Part shown: positions 21,377 through 30,662 of the stretch, in pieces
Position numbering within the stretch: position 1 is the stretch's first letter
Layout of the letters: the number at the start of each line of letters is the position of its first letter
Notes under the pieces: model-generated
Told to the model about the DNA's origin: nothing
Seen by the model: only the letters and a program-made list of their open reading frames with translations
The model's database searches: none
Assembly (NCBI GenBank): GCA_029265995.1
Contig: JAJUFM010000001.1
Coordinates: 1 to 64,000, forward strand
Reading direction: 5' to 3'
Length of the DNA stretch: 64,000 nt
From: Rhodospirillaceae bacterium
GTDB lineage: Bacteria; Pseudomonadota; Alphaproteobacteria; Kiloniellales; DSM-21159
Position numbers and translations under genes: made by a program

Positions 21377-22990
21377 TCACGCTGCCTTGCTGTAGATCCC
21401 GGCAGCCTTCACGTCCTCGCCTACATAGGCTTCGAACTGCTTGAAGTTCTCTTCGAAGCGGCGGGTGAGGTCTCTGGCGGTCGCATCGTACGCCTTCGGG
21501 TCCTGCCAGGTGCTGCGGGGATCCAGGACCTCCGCGGGCACATCCGGACAGGCCTGGGGTATGCGCAGGCCGAACTCGGGGTGAACAACGTTTTCCACCC
21601 CGGCCAGGTCTCCCTCCAGCGCGGCGCGCAGCATGGCGCGCGTGTGGCGAATGGACATACGTTCGCCGACGCCGTACTGCCCCCCGGTCCAGCCGGTATT
21701 GACCAGCCAGCAGCGCGCTCCGGTTTTTGCCATCTTCTCCCCGAGCATGCGGGCGTAGACGCTGGGATGGCGCGGCATGAAGGGCGCGCCGAAGCAGGTG
21801 GAAAAGGTGGCCTTTGGTTCGTTACCCAGGCCCTTTTCCGTCCCCGCAACCCGTGCGGTGTAGCCTGACAGGAAGTGGTACATGGCCTGTTCGGGCGTCA
21901 ATTCGCTGATCGGCGGCAGCACCCCGAAGGCATCGGCCGTGAGCATAACGATGTTCTTCGGCTGCCCCCCCATGCCTTCGGGAACGATATTGGGAATGAA
22001 GTCGAGGGGATAGGAAGCTCGGGTATTTTCGGTGAAGCGCGCGTCATCGAGATCCATCTCGCGCGTCATCTCCTCGACCACCACGTTCTCGAGGATCGTG
22101 CCGAACCGCCGGGTAGTCGCCCAGATCTCCGGCTCCGCCTCGGGAGAGAGCCGGATGACCTTGGCATAGCAGCCGCCTTCGAAGTTGAAGACGCCCTTGT
22201 CCGACCAGCCGTGCTCGTCATCGCCGATAAGGCTGCGAGAGGCATCGGCGGAGAGGGTTGTCTTTCCCGTGCCGGAGAGGCCGAAGAATATGGCCGCATC
22301 GCCCTTTGGGCCGATATTGGCAGAGCAGTGCATGGGCAGAACCCCCTGCTCCGGCAGCAGGTAGTTCATGATCGAGAAAATGGACTTCTTGATCTCGCCC
22401 GCGTACCAGGTCCCGCCGATCAGCACCAGGCGCTCTTCGAAGTTGACGAGGATGAAGCACTCGCTGTTGGTGCCGTCGACCGCGGGATCCGCCTGGAGCC
22501 CGGGCAACTGGAGGACGGTGAACTCGGGCTGGAAATTTGCCAGGGCATCCGCCGGCGGTCGGATGAACATGTTGCGGGCAAAGAGGTTATGCCAGGCGTT
22601 CTCGGTGATGATCCGCACATTCAGGCGATAGTCAGGATCTGCCCCTGCCCAAAGGTCCTGCACGAAAATTTTTCGGTTCTGGACGTAGGCCCGGGCTTTG
22701 CCCAGCAGACCGCTGAACTGCTCGCGAGAGATCGGGCGGTTCACGTCCCCCCACCAGATTGACTCCTCGGAGGAGGGCTCCTTCACCACGAACTTGTCGT
22801 TTGGAGAGCGGCCGGTGTGCTGGCCGGTATAGGCGACGAAAGCGCCGCCCGCAGCGACCAGTCCTTCATTCCGCCGCAGCGCAGCTTCATAAAGTAGCGG
22901 CGCGTTCAGGTTCCAGTGTGCTTTCGCGTAATTGCGAAGCCCTACAGCTTCGAGACCCTGGCTACTGACCACCGGACCCCAATTTCCCAC
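21377..22990 (-). CDS. pckA: Phosphoenolpyruvate carboxykinase (ATP)
   Basis: Gluconeogenic enzyme converting oxaloacetate and ATP to phosphoenolpyruvate. The 537-residue protein has the ATP-type signature: the P-loop [32 protein letters not shown] as the metal/Walker B block, and the substrate-binding arginine in [15 protein letters not shown]. It starts at a GTG with GGAGG 7 bases upstream. It is divergent from chvI across about 260 bases, the usual arrangement in Alphaproteobacteria, where ChvI/ChvG influence pckA. No ChvI site could be recognised with confidence in the gap. Confidence 0.97.
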   Translation of the reverse strand: MGNWGPVVSSQGLEAVGLRNYAKAHWNLNAPLLYEAALRRNEGLVAAGGAFVAYTGQHTGRSPNDKFVVKEPSSEESIWWGDVNRPISREQFSGLLGKARAYVQNRKIFVQDLWAGADPDYRLNVRIITENAWHNLFARNMFIRPPADALANFQPEFTVLQLPGLQADPAVDGTNSECFILVNFEERLVLIGGTWYAGEIKKSIFSIMNYLLPEQGVLPMHCSANIGPKGDAAIFFGLSGTGKTTLSADASRSLIGDDEHGWSDKGVFNFEGGCYAKVIRLSPEAEPEIWATTRRFGTILENVVVEEMTREMDLDDARFTENTRASYPLDFIPNIVPEGMGGQPKNIVMLTADAFGVLPPISELTPEQAMYHFLSGYTARVAGTEKGLGNEPKATFSTCFGAPFMPRHPSVYARMLGEKMAKTGARCWLVNTGWTGGQYGVGERMSIRHTRAMLRAALEGDLAGVENVVHPEFGLRIPQACPDVPAEVLDPRSTWQDPKAYDATARDLTRRFEENFKQFEAYVGEDVKAAGIYSKAA

Positions 22991-23248
22991 GACTTTTCCT
23001 CCAGTTCATTGGACTTGTTATAGGAAATGGCTTACCGGCCCTTTATACAAATGGCAAGATTTGGCGCGAGTGATCGCTGAAGGCGGGTCAAGTCATTCCA
23101 GGTGCCAGGCCCTCCTCGATCCTGGTTGGCCCAGAAGCACAGGAATTCCGGTACGAAGAGGCAACTTGAGCCGCCGTGTCGGAACGCCCAACTTTAGCCA
23201 TAGCACCACGATAGATGGTGCCGCGAAGTAGCGGGAAGAGAGTACTCA

Positions 23249-24004
23249 ATGCGATCTGCTAGCGATCCGGGCGACGCGGTTGCGCGCCATGAAGATCTGG
23301 AACCGGCGCGCCTATCCATCGCGCTGGTTGATGACGACCGGAACATCCTGACATCTGTCTCGATGGCACTGGAAGCCGAAGGATTCCGGGTGCGCTGCTA
23401 TACGGACGGCGCAGAGGCCTTGCGCGGCTTGACCGGCCAACCTGCCGACGTGGTGGTGCTCGACATCAAGATGCCGCGCATGGACGGCATGGAACTGCTG
23501 CAGCGGCTACGCGCAACCTCCAACGTCCCCGTCATCTTCCTGACCTCGAAGGACGAGGAGGTGGATGAAGTCCTCGGCCTGCGCATGGGCGCCGACGACT
23601 ACATCACCAAGCCCTTTTCCCAACGCCTGCTGATCGAACGCATTCGCGCGCTGCTGCGGCGGGATCGGGTCGCCAAGGAGGACCTGGACCCCGGCAGCGA
23701 CACCCCCATCCGCCGGGGGGACCTGGTGCTGGACCCGGCGCGCCATCTCTGCACCTGGAAGGGCGAAGCCGTCAACTTGACGGTGACGGAGTTCCTCATC
23801 CTGCGCGCACTGGCACAGCGGCCCGGCCACGTGAAGAATCGCGACCAGCTCATGGACGCTGCCTATGGCGAGCACATCTACGTGGATGACCGCACGATCG
23901 ACAGCCATATCAAACGTCTACGCAAGAAGTTCAAGTTGATCGATGACGGCTTCGCGCAGATAGAGACCCTGTATGGTGTCGGCTACCGCTATCGCGACGG
24001 CTGA
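23249..24004 (+). CDS. chvI: ChvI-family two-component response regulator
   Basis: OmpR-type transcription factor that responds to the ChvG kinase and controls envelope, acid and symbiosis or virulence genes in relatives. The 251-residue protein has a receiver domain (acidic pocket ALVDDDRNI, phosphoryl Asp in [17 protein letters not shown], conserved Lys in DDYITKPFS) and a C-terminal winged helix ([36 protein letters not shown]). The first 25 residues are an extension ahead of the receiver. A GGGAAGAGAG ribosome site precedes the ATG. chvG follows after 29 bases. Confidence 0.95.
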   Translation: MRSASDPGDAVARHEDLEPARLSIALVDDDRNILTSVSMALEAEGFRVRCYTDGAEALRGLTGQPADVVVLDIKMPRMDGMELLQRLRATSNVPVIFLTSKDEEVDEVLGLRMGADDYITKPFSQRLLIERIRALLRRDRVAKEDLDPGSDTPIRRGDLVLDPARHLCTWKGEAVNLTVTEFLILRALAQRPGHVKNRDQLMDAAYGEHIYVDDRTIDSHIKRLRKKFKLIDDGFAQIETLYGVGYRYRDG

Positions 24005-24033
24005 CCTGCTGGAGCAAGAGCATTTCTAGAGCC

Positions 24034-25758
24034 ATGATCGCGCCCGCCCTTGAAGGCGACACTACAAAGCTCAGGCGCATCTGGTCCGGCTGGAGGCTTC
24101 GCAGAGGTAAAGAGGCCCATGCCGGCAAGGAAGTAATCTCCTCAAGAAGAGCGCGGCGTAGACGGCTGCGCCGCTCCGCCTGGCGCTCGCCCCTCACTCG
24201 CCGGATCTTGCTGGTAAACATGTTGGTGCTGCTTATCCCGGTTCTGGGCTTGCTGCACCTGGAGCAGTATCGCCAGAGCCTGATCGATTCCGAGATCGAG
24301 GCCATGCGGACCCAGGCGACGACGGTCGCGCTCGCGCTTGGTTCGGCGGCGGTTCAAGACGGGCTTGATGGCGACCAGCAGCTGATGCACGAAACCGCGC
24401 GCCAGCTCATCCGCGTGCTCTTGGGCAACGTCACTTCCGATGCTTCCCTGCGCGCCCGGCTGTTCAGCCATAGCGGCGATCTGGTGGCCGACTCTTCCCT
24501 TCTGGGCGGGCCTGACGCCACGGTGCGGGTGGAAGAGCTTCCGCCACCCCAGGACAGCCCGGAGATCTTTCGTCAACTGGAAGACTTCTACGAGCTCACC
24601 ATGCGGCGGCTTCTGCACCCTGAAGCCCTGCCGCTCTATCAAGAATCACTTCCTCAATCCGCCGCCGACTATGGGGAGGTGGAGCAGGCACTGCGCGGCG
24701 AGTCGAGCGCCGCGGTGCGGCGCGATGCGGGCCGCAGGCTCGTGCTTTCTGTCACCGTGCCGGTGCAGCGCTACCGCCAGGTCGTCGGCGGCCTGATGAT
24801 CAGCAAGGATGGCAGCGCGATCGACCAGGCCGTCCGTGACCGCCGCAGCGACATTCTGATCATCTTCGCTGTGGCGCTGGCCGTGACGGTAATGCTGTCC
24901 TTCTACCTGGCACGCACGATCGGCCAGCCGATCCGCTGGCTGGCGGAAGCTGCGGATCAGGTCCGCGGATCCTCCGGGCGTGTGGATGCCATTCCCGACC
25001 TCACCAGCCGCCGAGATGAGATCGGCGACCTCTCCGCCGCCTTGATCGAGATGACGCAAGCGCTGCACAACCGGCTGGAGGCGATCGAGAACTTTGCGGC
25101 CGACGTGGCCCACGAGATCAAGAACCCCCTGACCTCCCTGCGCAGCGCGGTGGAGACGGTAACCCGGGTCGACAATCCTGAGCAGCGGGAACGCCTGATC
25201 AGCATCATCATCGATGACGTGTCGCGCCTCGATCGCCTGATCAGCGACATTTCCGATGCCTCTCGCCTCGACGCGGAATTGGCGCGGGCAGAGAGTGAAA
25301 AAGTCGACCTCGCAGCCCTGCTGGAGACCCTCGTTGAGGTTCATCGCGACCGCGTCGACTCCCTCGCCCCACATTTGCGGCTTACCTTGCCGCCGCGCGG
25401 GCGGGTCATGGTGCTCGGCAAGGAGGGACGCCTTGGCCAGGTCTTTGGCAACCTCATCGCCAATGCAATCTCCTTCAGCCCTGTGGACGAGGAGATTCAT
25501 CTTGCAGTTCGGCGTGAAGGCGCTTGGATCTTCGTCACGGTCGATGATCGTGGACCAGGCATACCGGCCGGCAAGGAGGAAGACATTTTCAACCGCTTCT
25601 ATAGCGAACGTCCGGCGGGCGAGAAGTTCGGGATCCACTCTGGCCTCGGCCTCTCCATCGCGAGGCAGATCGTTGAGGCTCACAAGGGTAGTATTAGCGC
25701 CAGCAATCGACCGGAAGGCGGCGCCCGCTTCACGGTGAAGCTGCCCGCGGCCGTTTGA
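24034..25758 (+). CDS. chvG: ChvG-family sensor histidine kinase
   Basis: Inner-membrane kinase partner of ChvI. The 574-residue protein has a basic cytoplasmic N terminus, a first helix near residues 62-82, a periplasmic sensor of about 190 residues, a second helix near 270-290, a HAMP segment, the phosphoacceptor H360 in FAADVAHEIKNPLTSL, and an ATPase domain with N-box GNLIANAISFS, G1 box DDRGPGIP and G2 box HSGLGLSIARQI. Sensor size agrees with ChvG. Its stop overlaps the following ATG (TGATG), suggesting translational coupling to hprK. Confidence 0.94.
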   Translation: MIAPALEGDTTKLRRIWSGWRLRRGKEAHAGKEVISSRRARRRRLRRSAWRSPLTRRILLVNMLVLLIPVLGLLHLEQYRQSLIDSEIEAMRTQATTVALALGSAAVQDGLDGDQQLMHETARQLIRVLLGNVTSDASLRARLFSHSGDLVADSSLLGGPDATVRVEELPPPQDSPEIFRQLEDFYELTMRRLLHPEALPLYQESLPQSAADYGEVEQALRGESSAAVRRDAGRRLVLSVTVPVQRYRQVVGGLMISKDGSAIDQAVRDRRSDILIIFAVALAVTVMLSFYLARTIGQPIRWLAEAADQVRGSSGRVDAIPDLTSRRDEIGDLSAALIEMTQALHNRLEAIENFAADVAHEIKNPLTSLRSAVETVTRVDNPEQRERLISIIIDDVSRLDRLISDISDASRLDAELARAESEKVDLAALLETLVEVHRDRVDSLAPHLRLTLPPRGRVMVLGKEGRLGQVFGNLIANAISFSPVDEEIHLAVRREGAWIFVTVDDRGPGIPAGKEEDIFNRFYSERPAGEKFGIHSGLGLSIARQIVEAHKGSISASNRPEGGARFTVKLPAAV

Positions 25759-27164
25759 TGTCCCAGGAGCAGATGATGGAACGCCTGCACGCCACCTGTG
25801 TAGCTCTCCCCACACCGTCAGGGCCGCTTGCGCTGTTGCTTCGAGGCCCCTCTGGCACGGGCAAGTCTGGCCTCGCCCTTCGCCTCATCGATGAAGGGGG
25901 GTGGCTGGTAGCCGACGATCAAGTGGAGATCGTGCGACGAGGCGAAAGGCTGGTGGCCCGCCCGCCCGCTACCCTCAGCGGCGTGATGGAAATTCGCGGC
26001 TTTGGCCTAGTCGAGGTTCCCCACCTGCCTGAGGCCCCTCTTGGGTTTGCCGTGGACCTCCTTTCCCGGGACGCCGTGGATCGCCTGCCGGAGGAACGCC
26101 ATCTGGAGGTGCTGGACCTGCAGCTACCGCTCCTGCAACTGGATCCTGATGCCGCCGCAACGACGGCAACCTTGCGGCTCGCAGCTCGATCGCGGGCCGC
26201 AGCCTTGCCACCTGCTACGGCCGCGGCCGACACTGACGCCCCAAAAGACGAGCAGCAAGCGGCCTCTCCCCTGCTTCTCGTGACCGGGCTATCCGGCGCC
26301 GGCCGCTCCACCGCCTTGAAGAGCCTGGAAGATCTGGGCTGGGAATCCATCGATAACCTGCCGCTGACCCTGCTCGACGGGGTGCTGGGCGCCAACCCTC
26401 AGCGGCAGCCCCTGGCCGTGGGTATCGATACGCGCACCCTCGACTTCTCGATTCTCCTGTTCCAACGCCAGGCGGAGCGACTGCGCGCCGATCCCCGCAT
26501 TCAGTTCGACCTGCTGTTCCTGGATTGTGACGATCAGGTGCTCCAGCAACGCTATACCGCCACACGCCGCCCCCATCCTCTGGCGCTCAACAAGCCGCTG
26601 GCCGACGGTGTCGCGGCCGAGCGCGCCCTGCTCGAACCCCTGCGCTTGATCGCCGATCACGTGCTGGACACCAGCGACCTGCCGCCGGTCGAACTGCGGC
26701 GCCTGCTGGCTGCGAAGCTGCCGATCGATCGATCGGCCGGCATGCAGCTGTTCGTGCTTTCCTTCTCCTACCGCTTCGGGCTGCCGCGGGAGGCGGATCT
26801 CGTCTTCGACATGCGCTTTCTCGACAACCCGCATTGGGAACAGGAACTCCGCGGCCTCACGGGCCGTGACGCACCGGTTCAGGAGTATCTGGCCGCCGAT
26901 CCCTCTTATGAACCCTTCATGACTGGACTCTTCGGTCTACTTGCGCCCTTGTTGGAACGTTACCAGGCGGGTGGGAAAAGCTATCTTACCATTGCTATCG
27001 GTTGTACAGGCGGCCAGCATCGCTCGGTCGCGGCCGCGGAACGTTTGGCGGCTTGGTTGCGGGAGCAGGGGTGGCCAGCGGGTCTAACGCACAGGGAGCT
27101 GGAGCGCACGGCGGCCACTTCCTCAGCCCATCGAGCCACATCTCTTCCCGGCTCAGGTGGCTAG
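25758..27164 (+). CDS. HPr kinase fused in frame to RapZ-type RNase adapter
   Basis: One uninterrupted frame of 468 residues joins two proteins that are separate genes in most Alphaproteobacteria. Residues 1-140 are the short HPr kinase/phosphorylase: P-loop GPSGTGKS at 30-37 and the HprK signature VMEIRGFGLVEV at 76-87, which would phosphorylate or dephosphorylate the regulatory serine of HPr. Residues 141-171 are an Ala-rich linker. Residues 172-468 are RapZ/YvcJ: P-loop GLSGAGRS at 177-184, ESIDNLP, DMRFLDNPHW at 351-360, and GCTGGQHRS at 415-423. No ATG lies at the joint; only an in-frame TTG and GTG do. The RapZ tail lacks the basic patch used for RNA binding in Escherichia coli. Start alternatives are ATG at 25773 or 25776. 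Confidence 0.92.
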   Translation: MSQEQMMERLHATCVALPTPSGPLALLLRGPSGTGKSGLALRLIDEGGWLVADDQVEIVRRGERLVARPPATLSGVMEIRGFGLVEVPHLPEAPLGFAVDLLSRDAVDRLPEERHLEVLDLQLPLLQLDPDAAATTATLRLAARSRAAALPPATAAADTDAPKDEQQAASPLLLVTGLSGAGRSTALKSLEDLGWESIDNLPLTLLDGVLGANPQRQPLAVGIDTRTLDFSILLFQRQAERLRADPRIQFDLLFLDCDDQVLQQRYTATRRPHPLALNKPLADGVAAERALLEPLRLIADHVLDTSDLPPVELRRLLAAKLPIDRSAGMQLFVLSFSYRFGLPREADLVFDMRFLDNPHWEQELRGLTGRDAPVQEYLAADPSYEPFMTGLFGLLAPLLERYQAGGKSYLTIAIGCTGGQHRSVAAAERLAAWLREQGWPAGLTHRELERTAATSSAHRATSLPGSGG

Positions 27165-27235
27165 CTGCAGCAAAGATCGCTGGCCCGAACTTCCCCGCGC
27201 GAGTAGTGGTGGCTTAGATCCAAAAGGATAGGCAT

Positions 27236-27646
27236 ATGATCGGTCTCGTTCTGGTCACCCACGGCAAGCTGGCAACAGAGTTTGTCGCCGCAATGGAACA
27301 CGTCGTGGGCCCACAGCCGAATACGGTCTCGGTCTGCATTGGTCCGGATGACGATATGGAACAGCGGCGACAGGAGATCATTGACGGCATACAAGAAGTG
27401 GAAAACGGCGCTGGCGTCGTCATCCTGACCGACATGTTCGGCGGCACCCCGTCCAACCTCGCCATCTCGGTGCTCGATCAGGGACGGGTGGAGGTGATTG
27501 CCGGGATCAACCTGCCAATGCTGATCAAGCTCGCTCAGGTCAGGGAGCGGGAACGCTTGGCAACTGCGGTGTTGCAGGCGCAGGAAGCTGGTCGCAAGTA
27601 TATCAGCGTCGCGTCGCAACTCCTGAGGGATGAAGTGAATCGGTGA
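27236..27646 (+). CDS. PTS system EIIA component, mannose family
   Basis: Phosphoryl acceptor from HPr. The 136-residue protein is a single EIIA-Man domain: the active histidine in LVLVTHGKLATEF near residue 9, GPDDDMEQ, and ILTDMFGGTPSNLAI. No EIIB, EIIC or EIID gene follows, so it most likely serves regulation rather than sugar uptake, as known for the incomplete PTS of other Alphaproteobacteria (there often called manX or ptsM). An AAAAGGAT ribosome site lies 5 bases before the ATG. The stop overlaps the ptsH start. Confidence 0.93.
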   Translation: MIGLVLVTHGKLATEFVAAMEHVVGPQPNTVSVCIGPDDDMEQRRQEIIDGIQEVENGAGVVILTDMFGGTPSNLAISVLDQGRVEVIAGINLPMLIKLAQVRERERLATAVLQAQEAGRKYISVASQLLRDEVNR

Positions 27647-27948
27647 TGACTACGACCGTAAGCGAAAGCGGTGCCCGGCCCCCGGCTGTTCGGCGCGTCG
27701 TAGTATGCAACCGCAAGGGTCTGCACGCGCGCGCGGCCGCCAAGTTCGTGAAGCTTGCCGGGGAATTCACCGCCGACATTACGGTGGTGCGTCGTGACCA
27801 GGAGGTGCCTGGCGGCTCCATCATGGGCTTGATGATGCTCGCCGCCGGGCCGGGCTGCGAGATCGAGTTGCGCGCTGTGGGATCGGATGCTGAGGCTGCG
27901 CTGGACGCCCTGGCCCAGCTCGTGCAGCGCAAGTTCGATGAAGACTAA
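27646..27948 (+). CDS. ptsH: HPr phosphocarrier protein
   Basis: Small carrier between enzyme I and EIIA. The 100-residue protein has a 16-residue N-terminal extension, the catalytic His in NRKGLHARAAAKFV and the regulatory Ser in GGSIMGLMMLAAG, the site that the neighbouring HprK domain would modify. Start is the ATG in TGATG; a GTG one codon upstream is the alternative. Its end overlaps ptsI by 11 bases. Confidence 0.95.
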   Translation: MTTTVSESGARPPAVRRVVVCNRKGLHARAAAKFVKLAGEFTADITVVRRDQEVPGGSIMGLMMLAAGPGCEIELRAVGSDAEAALDALAQLVQRKFDED

Positions 27949-29719
27949 GGCAAATCCCAATGAGAACGCCGGCCAGCCTACGGAAATTCGGCTGCGCGGT
28001 CTTGGCGTTTCCCCAGGGGTGGCTGTAGGTGCAATCCATCTGCGGGACGCCAGCGCCGTCCCGATTCCTGAGTATCTGATCTCCGCTTCCCAGGTCCCGC
28101 GCGAGATCAATCGCTTCGACACGGCGGTCAGCGCAGCGGAAAAGCAACTGGCCAAGCTGAGGGAAAAGGCGGCCAGCGTTCATGGCGCTTCGGCAGAGGA
28201 GCTCTTCTTTCTTCTTGAGGCTCATTCCCAGATGCTGCGCTCCGGCCAGCTCCGCGAGGGGGTGGAACGCCGGGTGCGAGAGGAGCGGCAGAATGCAGAA
28301 GCTGCCCTCGCCGCCGAGATCGAGCAGATCCTTACCATCTTCGATGCCATTGACGACCCCTATCTGCGCTCGCGGGGAGATGAGGTCCGCCAGGTTGGCC
28401 AGCGCATCCTGCGCCATCTTACCGATCGGGCCTACCAGGGCTTCGATCGCCTGTCGCGCAATTCCCTCGTCATCGCCGAAGAGGTGACACCCGCAGATAC
28501 CGCGCTTATGGACCCCAAGCGGGTTATCGGTTTCGCAAGCGTCCTCGGCGGAGCGGAGGGGCACACGGCGGTGATGGCCCGTTCCCTGGGTCTGCCAGCG
28601 GTACTGGGGGTCCCCGAGCTGCTTCGCCACGGCCGAAGCGGCGCGATGATGATCATTGATGGCGACGAAGGCCTGGTGATCATCGATCCCTACAAGGAGA
28701 CCCTGGAGCTCTACCGGCGCCGCCGCGCATCGCAGCTGCGGGCCAACCGCGCCCTGCAGCGTCTGCGGGACCTGCCTGCGGTCACCAAGGATGGGGTCAG
28801 AGTTAGCCTACAGGCCAACGTCGAGCTCCCCAGCGACGTGGAACAATGCGTCGCCGCAGGGGCCGAGGGCGTGGGGCTGCTTCGCACCGAATACCTCTTC
28901 ATGAACCGCCACGACCTCCCCGATGAGGAGGAGCAGATTGCCTCTATCCGTCACATCATGCATGGCGTGGCGGATGGGCAGGTGACGGTCAGAACTTTGG
29001 ATGTCGGCGGAGAAAAGATTGCTTCCGCGCTGGGTCACCATCTGGCGGAAGCGGCCAATCCTGCCTTGGGCCTGCGCGCAGTGCGCCTATCGCTACGCGT
29101 GCCCGAGTTGTTGGAGAGCCAGCTCTCCGCAGCCTTGCGGGCCAACGAGGGGAATCGCCTGCGCATCCTCCTGCCGATGATCGTCAATGTCGACGAGATC
29201 CGGCTCGTACGACGAAAGATGGAGGAAGTGACCCTTCGATTGACGTCGCAAGGCCTGATCGCAGGGGAGACCTTGCCTTCCCTCGGCGTCATGATCGAAA
29301 TTCCCGGTGCTGCCCTGGCGGCAGACGCGCTGGCGCGCGAGGCGGATTTCTTCGCCATCGGCACCAACGACCTGATCATGTACACGCTGGCCATCGATCG
29401 GAGCGATGAGCGGGTAGCCTACCTCTACGACCCCCTCCATCCGGCCGTCCTGCGCCTCATTCACTTCGCCGTGGACGCCGCTCGGCGCCAGGACAAGCCC
29501 GTTTCGGTGTGCGGAGAAATGGCAGGAGATGCGCGTTACCTGCCCTTCTTCCTGGGCCTTGGCATTCGTGAACTTTCAATGCGCCCTACGGCGTTGCCGC
29601 GCATCAAGCAGCGCCTTCGACGCCTTGAAGCCGCTGCCTGCGAGGAGCTGGTAAGCCAACTCCTGAGCCAGAGCGACAGCCACGAAATCAAGCGGCTCCT
29701 GAACGAGTTCAACGGCTGA
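27938..29719 (+). CDS. ptsI: Phosphoenolpyruvate-protein phosphotransferase (enzyme I)
   Basis: Takes phosphate from phosphoenolpyruvate and passes it to HPr. The start at 27938 lies inside ptsH, giving 593 residues. Order: N-terminal HPr-binding helices, phosphohistidine swivel domain with the active His in GGAEGHTAVMARSLGLPAV, and the PEP-binding TIM barrel with VGLLRTEYLFM, RTLDVGGEK, FFAIGTNDLIMYTLAIDR and SVCGEMAGD, where the Cys is the general acid. There is no GAF domain, so this is the sugar-type EI rather than PtsP. Last gene of the chvI-to-ptsI run. Confidence 0.96.
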   Translation: MKTKANPNENAGQPTEIRLRGLGVSPGVAVGAIHLRDASAVPIPEYLISASQVPREINRFDTAVSAAEKQLAKLREKAASVHGASAEELFFLLEAHSQMLRSGQLREGVERRVREERQNAEAALAAEIEQILTIFDAIDDPYLRSRGDEVRQVGQRILRHLTDRAYQGFDRLSRNSLVIAEEVTPADTALMDPKRVIGFASVLGGAEGHTAVMARSLGLPAVLGVPELLRHGRSGAMMIIDGDEGLVIIDPYKETLELYRRRRASQLRANRALQRLRDLPAVTKDGVRVSLQANVELPSDVEQCVAAGAEGVGLLRTEYLFMNRHDLPDEEEQIASIRHIMHGVADGQVTVRTLDVGGEKIASALGHHLAEAANPALGLRAVRLSLRVPELLESQLSAALRANEGNRLRILLPMIVNVDEIRLVRRKMEEVTLRLTSQGLIAGETLPSLGVMIEIPGAALAADALAREADFFAIGTNDLIMYTLAIDRSDERVAYLYDPLHPAVLRLIHFAVDAARRQDKPVSVCGEMAGDARYLPFFLGLGIRELSMRPTALPRIKQRLRRLEAAACEELVSQLLSQSDSHEIKRLLNEFNG

Positions 29720-29888
29720 GCTTCTGCTCGCCGGCTAGAAATTGCATTCGGTTCCGCTCACCCCAAGTAGGTGGCACGCGACTTACCCTTAGAGCTCTTC
29801 TGGGCGATTGCGCGACAACCGATTACCTCGCTTGGCTCAAGGGCTAACTTGGTTTAGCTCCTCCTTCGTTCTTTTCTTTTGATGCAGC

Positions 29889-30647
29889 ATGTCAACCAAT
29901 TCAGCACCTCTTCATCTGCCCCCACCGCCGGCGCCCTGCAGCGACTGGGCCGTCTTCTTCGACGTCGACGGCTGTCTGCTTGAGATTGCCCAGCGGCCGG
30001 ACGAAGTGGTGGTGGCCCCCGAACTCGTGCCCGCCCTCGCTCGGCTGCGCGAGCACCTCAATGGCGCTGTAGCACTGGTCAGTGGACGTCCAATCGCCCA
30101 GCTGGATTCTCTCTTCGCGCCCCTCCACCTGCCAGCGGCAGGTCAACATGGACTCGAGCGACGCGATGCGGCTGGCCGGCTGCTTCCTCTCGCCAGCCTG
30201 CCAGCCAATTTCACAGAGGTGGAAGCGCGGCTCGCTCTTTTCACGGAGCGTCATCCCGGCACCTTGCTAGAACGAAAGTCTCGTGGCCTGGCCTTGCACT
30301 TCCGCGGCGCTCCCGAGTGTGGTGAGGAGGCGCAACGGCTCGCACTGGCGCTGGCTGAACGGACCGCCCCTCCCCTCGTGGCAGTTCCGGGAAAGGCCGT
30401 CATCGAGCTGCGCACCCCCGGCTCCAACAAGGGAAAGGCAATCGAGGAGTTCCTGAAGGAACCGCCCTTTGCAGGCCGCGTTCCGGTCTTCTTGGGCGAT
30501 GATGTGACCGATGAGGACGGCTTCGCGACGGTCAACCGCTATGGGGGACATTCCATCCTGGTGGGACGGCGACCGACCCAGGCGCGCTGGGCCCTGCCCG
30601 ATGTAGCCGCTGTACACCACTGGTTATCCACAACAGCTGTCCAGTAG
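29889..30647 (+). CDS. otsB: Trehalose-6-phosphate phosphatase
   Basis: Dephosphorylates trehalose 6-phosphate. The 252-residue HAD-superfamily protein has motif I as FFDVDGCLLEI (the usual Thr after D-G is Cys here), motif II in ALVSGRPIAQLD, the conserved VIELRTPGSNKGKAIEEFL with the catalytic Lys, and FLGDDVTDEDGFA as motif IV. Length fits bacterial OtsB. The 169 bases before it hold no recognisable gene. It is 15 bases ahead of the GH15 gene and begins the trehalose operon. Confidence 0.93.
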   Translation: MSTNSAPLHLPPPPAPCSDWAVFFDVDGCLLEIAQRPDEVVVAPELVPALARLREHLNGAVALVSGRPIAQLDSLFAPLHLPAAGQHGLERRDAAGRLLPLASLPANFTEVEARLALFTERHPGTLLERKSRGLALHFRGAPECGEEAQRLALALAERTAPPLVAVPGKAVIELRTPGSNKGKAIEEFLKEPPFAGRVPVFLGDDVTDEDGFATVNRYGGHSILVGRRPTQARWALPDVAAVHHWLSTTAVQ

Positions 30648-30662
30648 TTTTAGGAGAAAGCC

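Noticed and set aside
29720-29888. Possible tRNA or small RNA between ptsI and otsB
   Set aside because: No cloverleaf, no intrinsic terminator and no promoter pair could be found.
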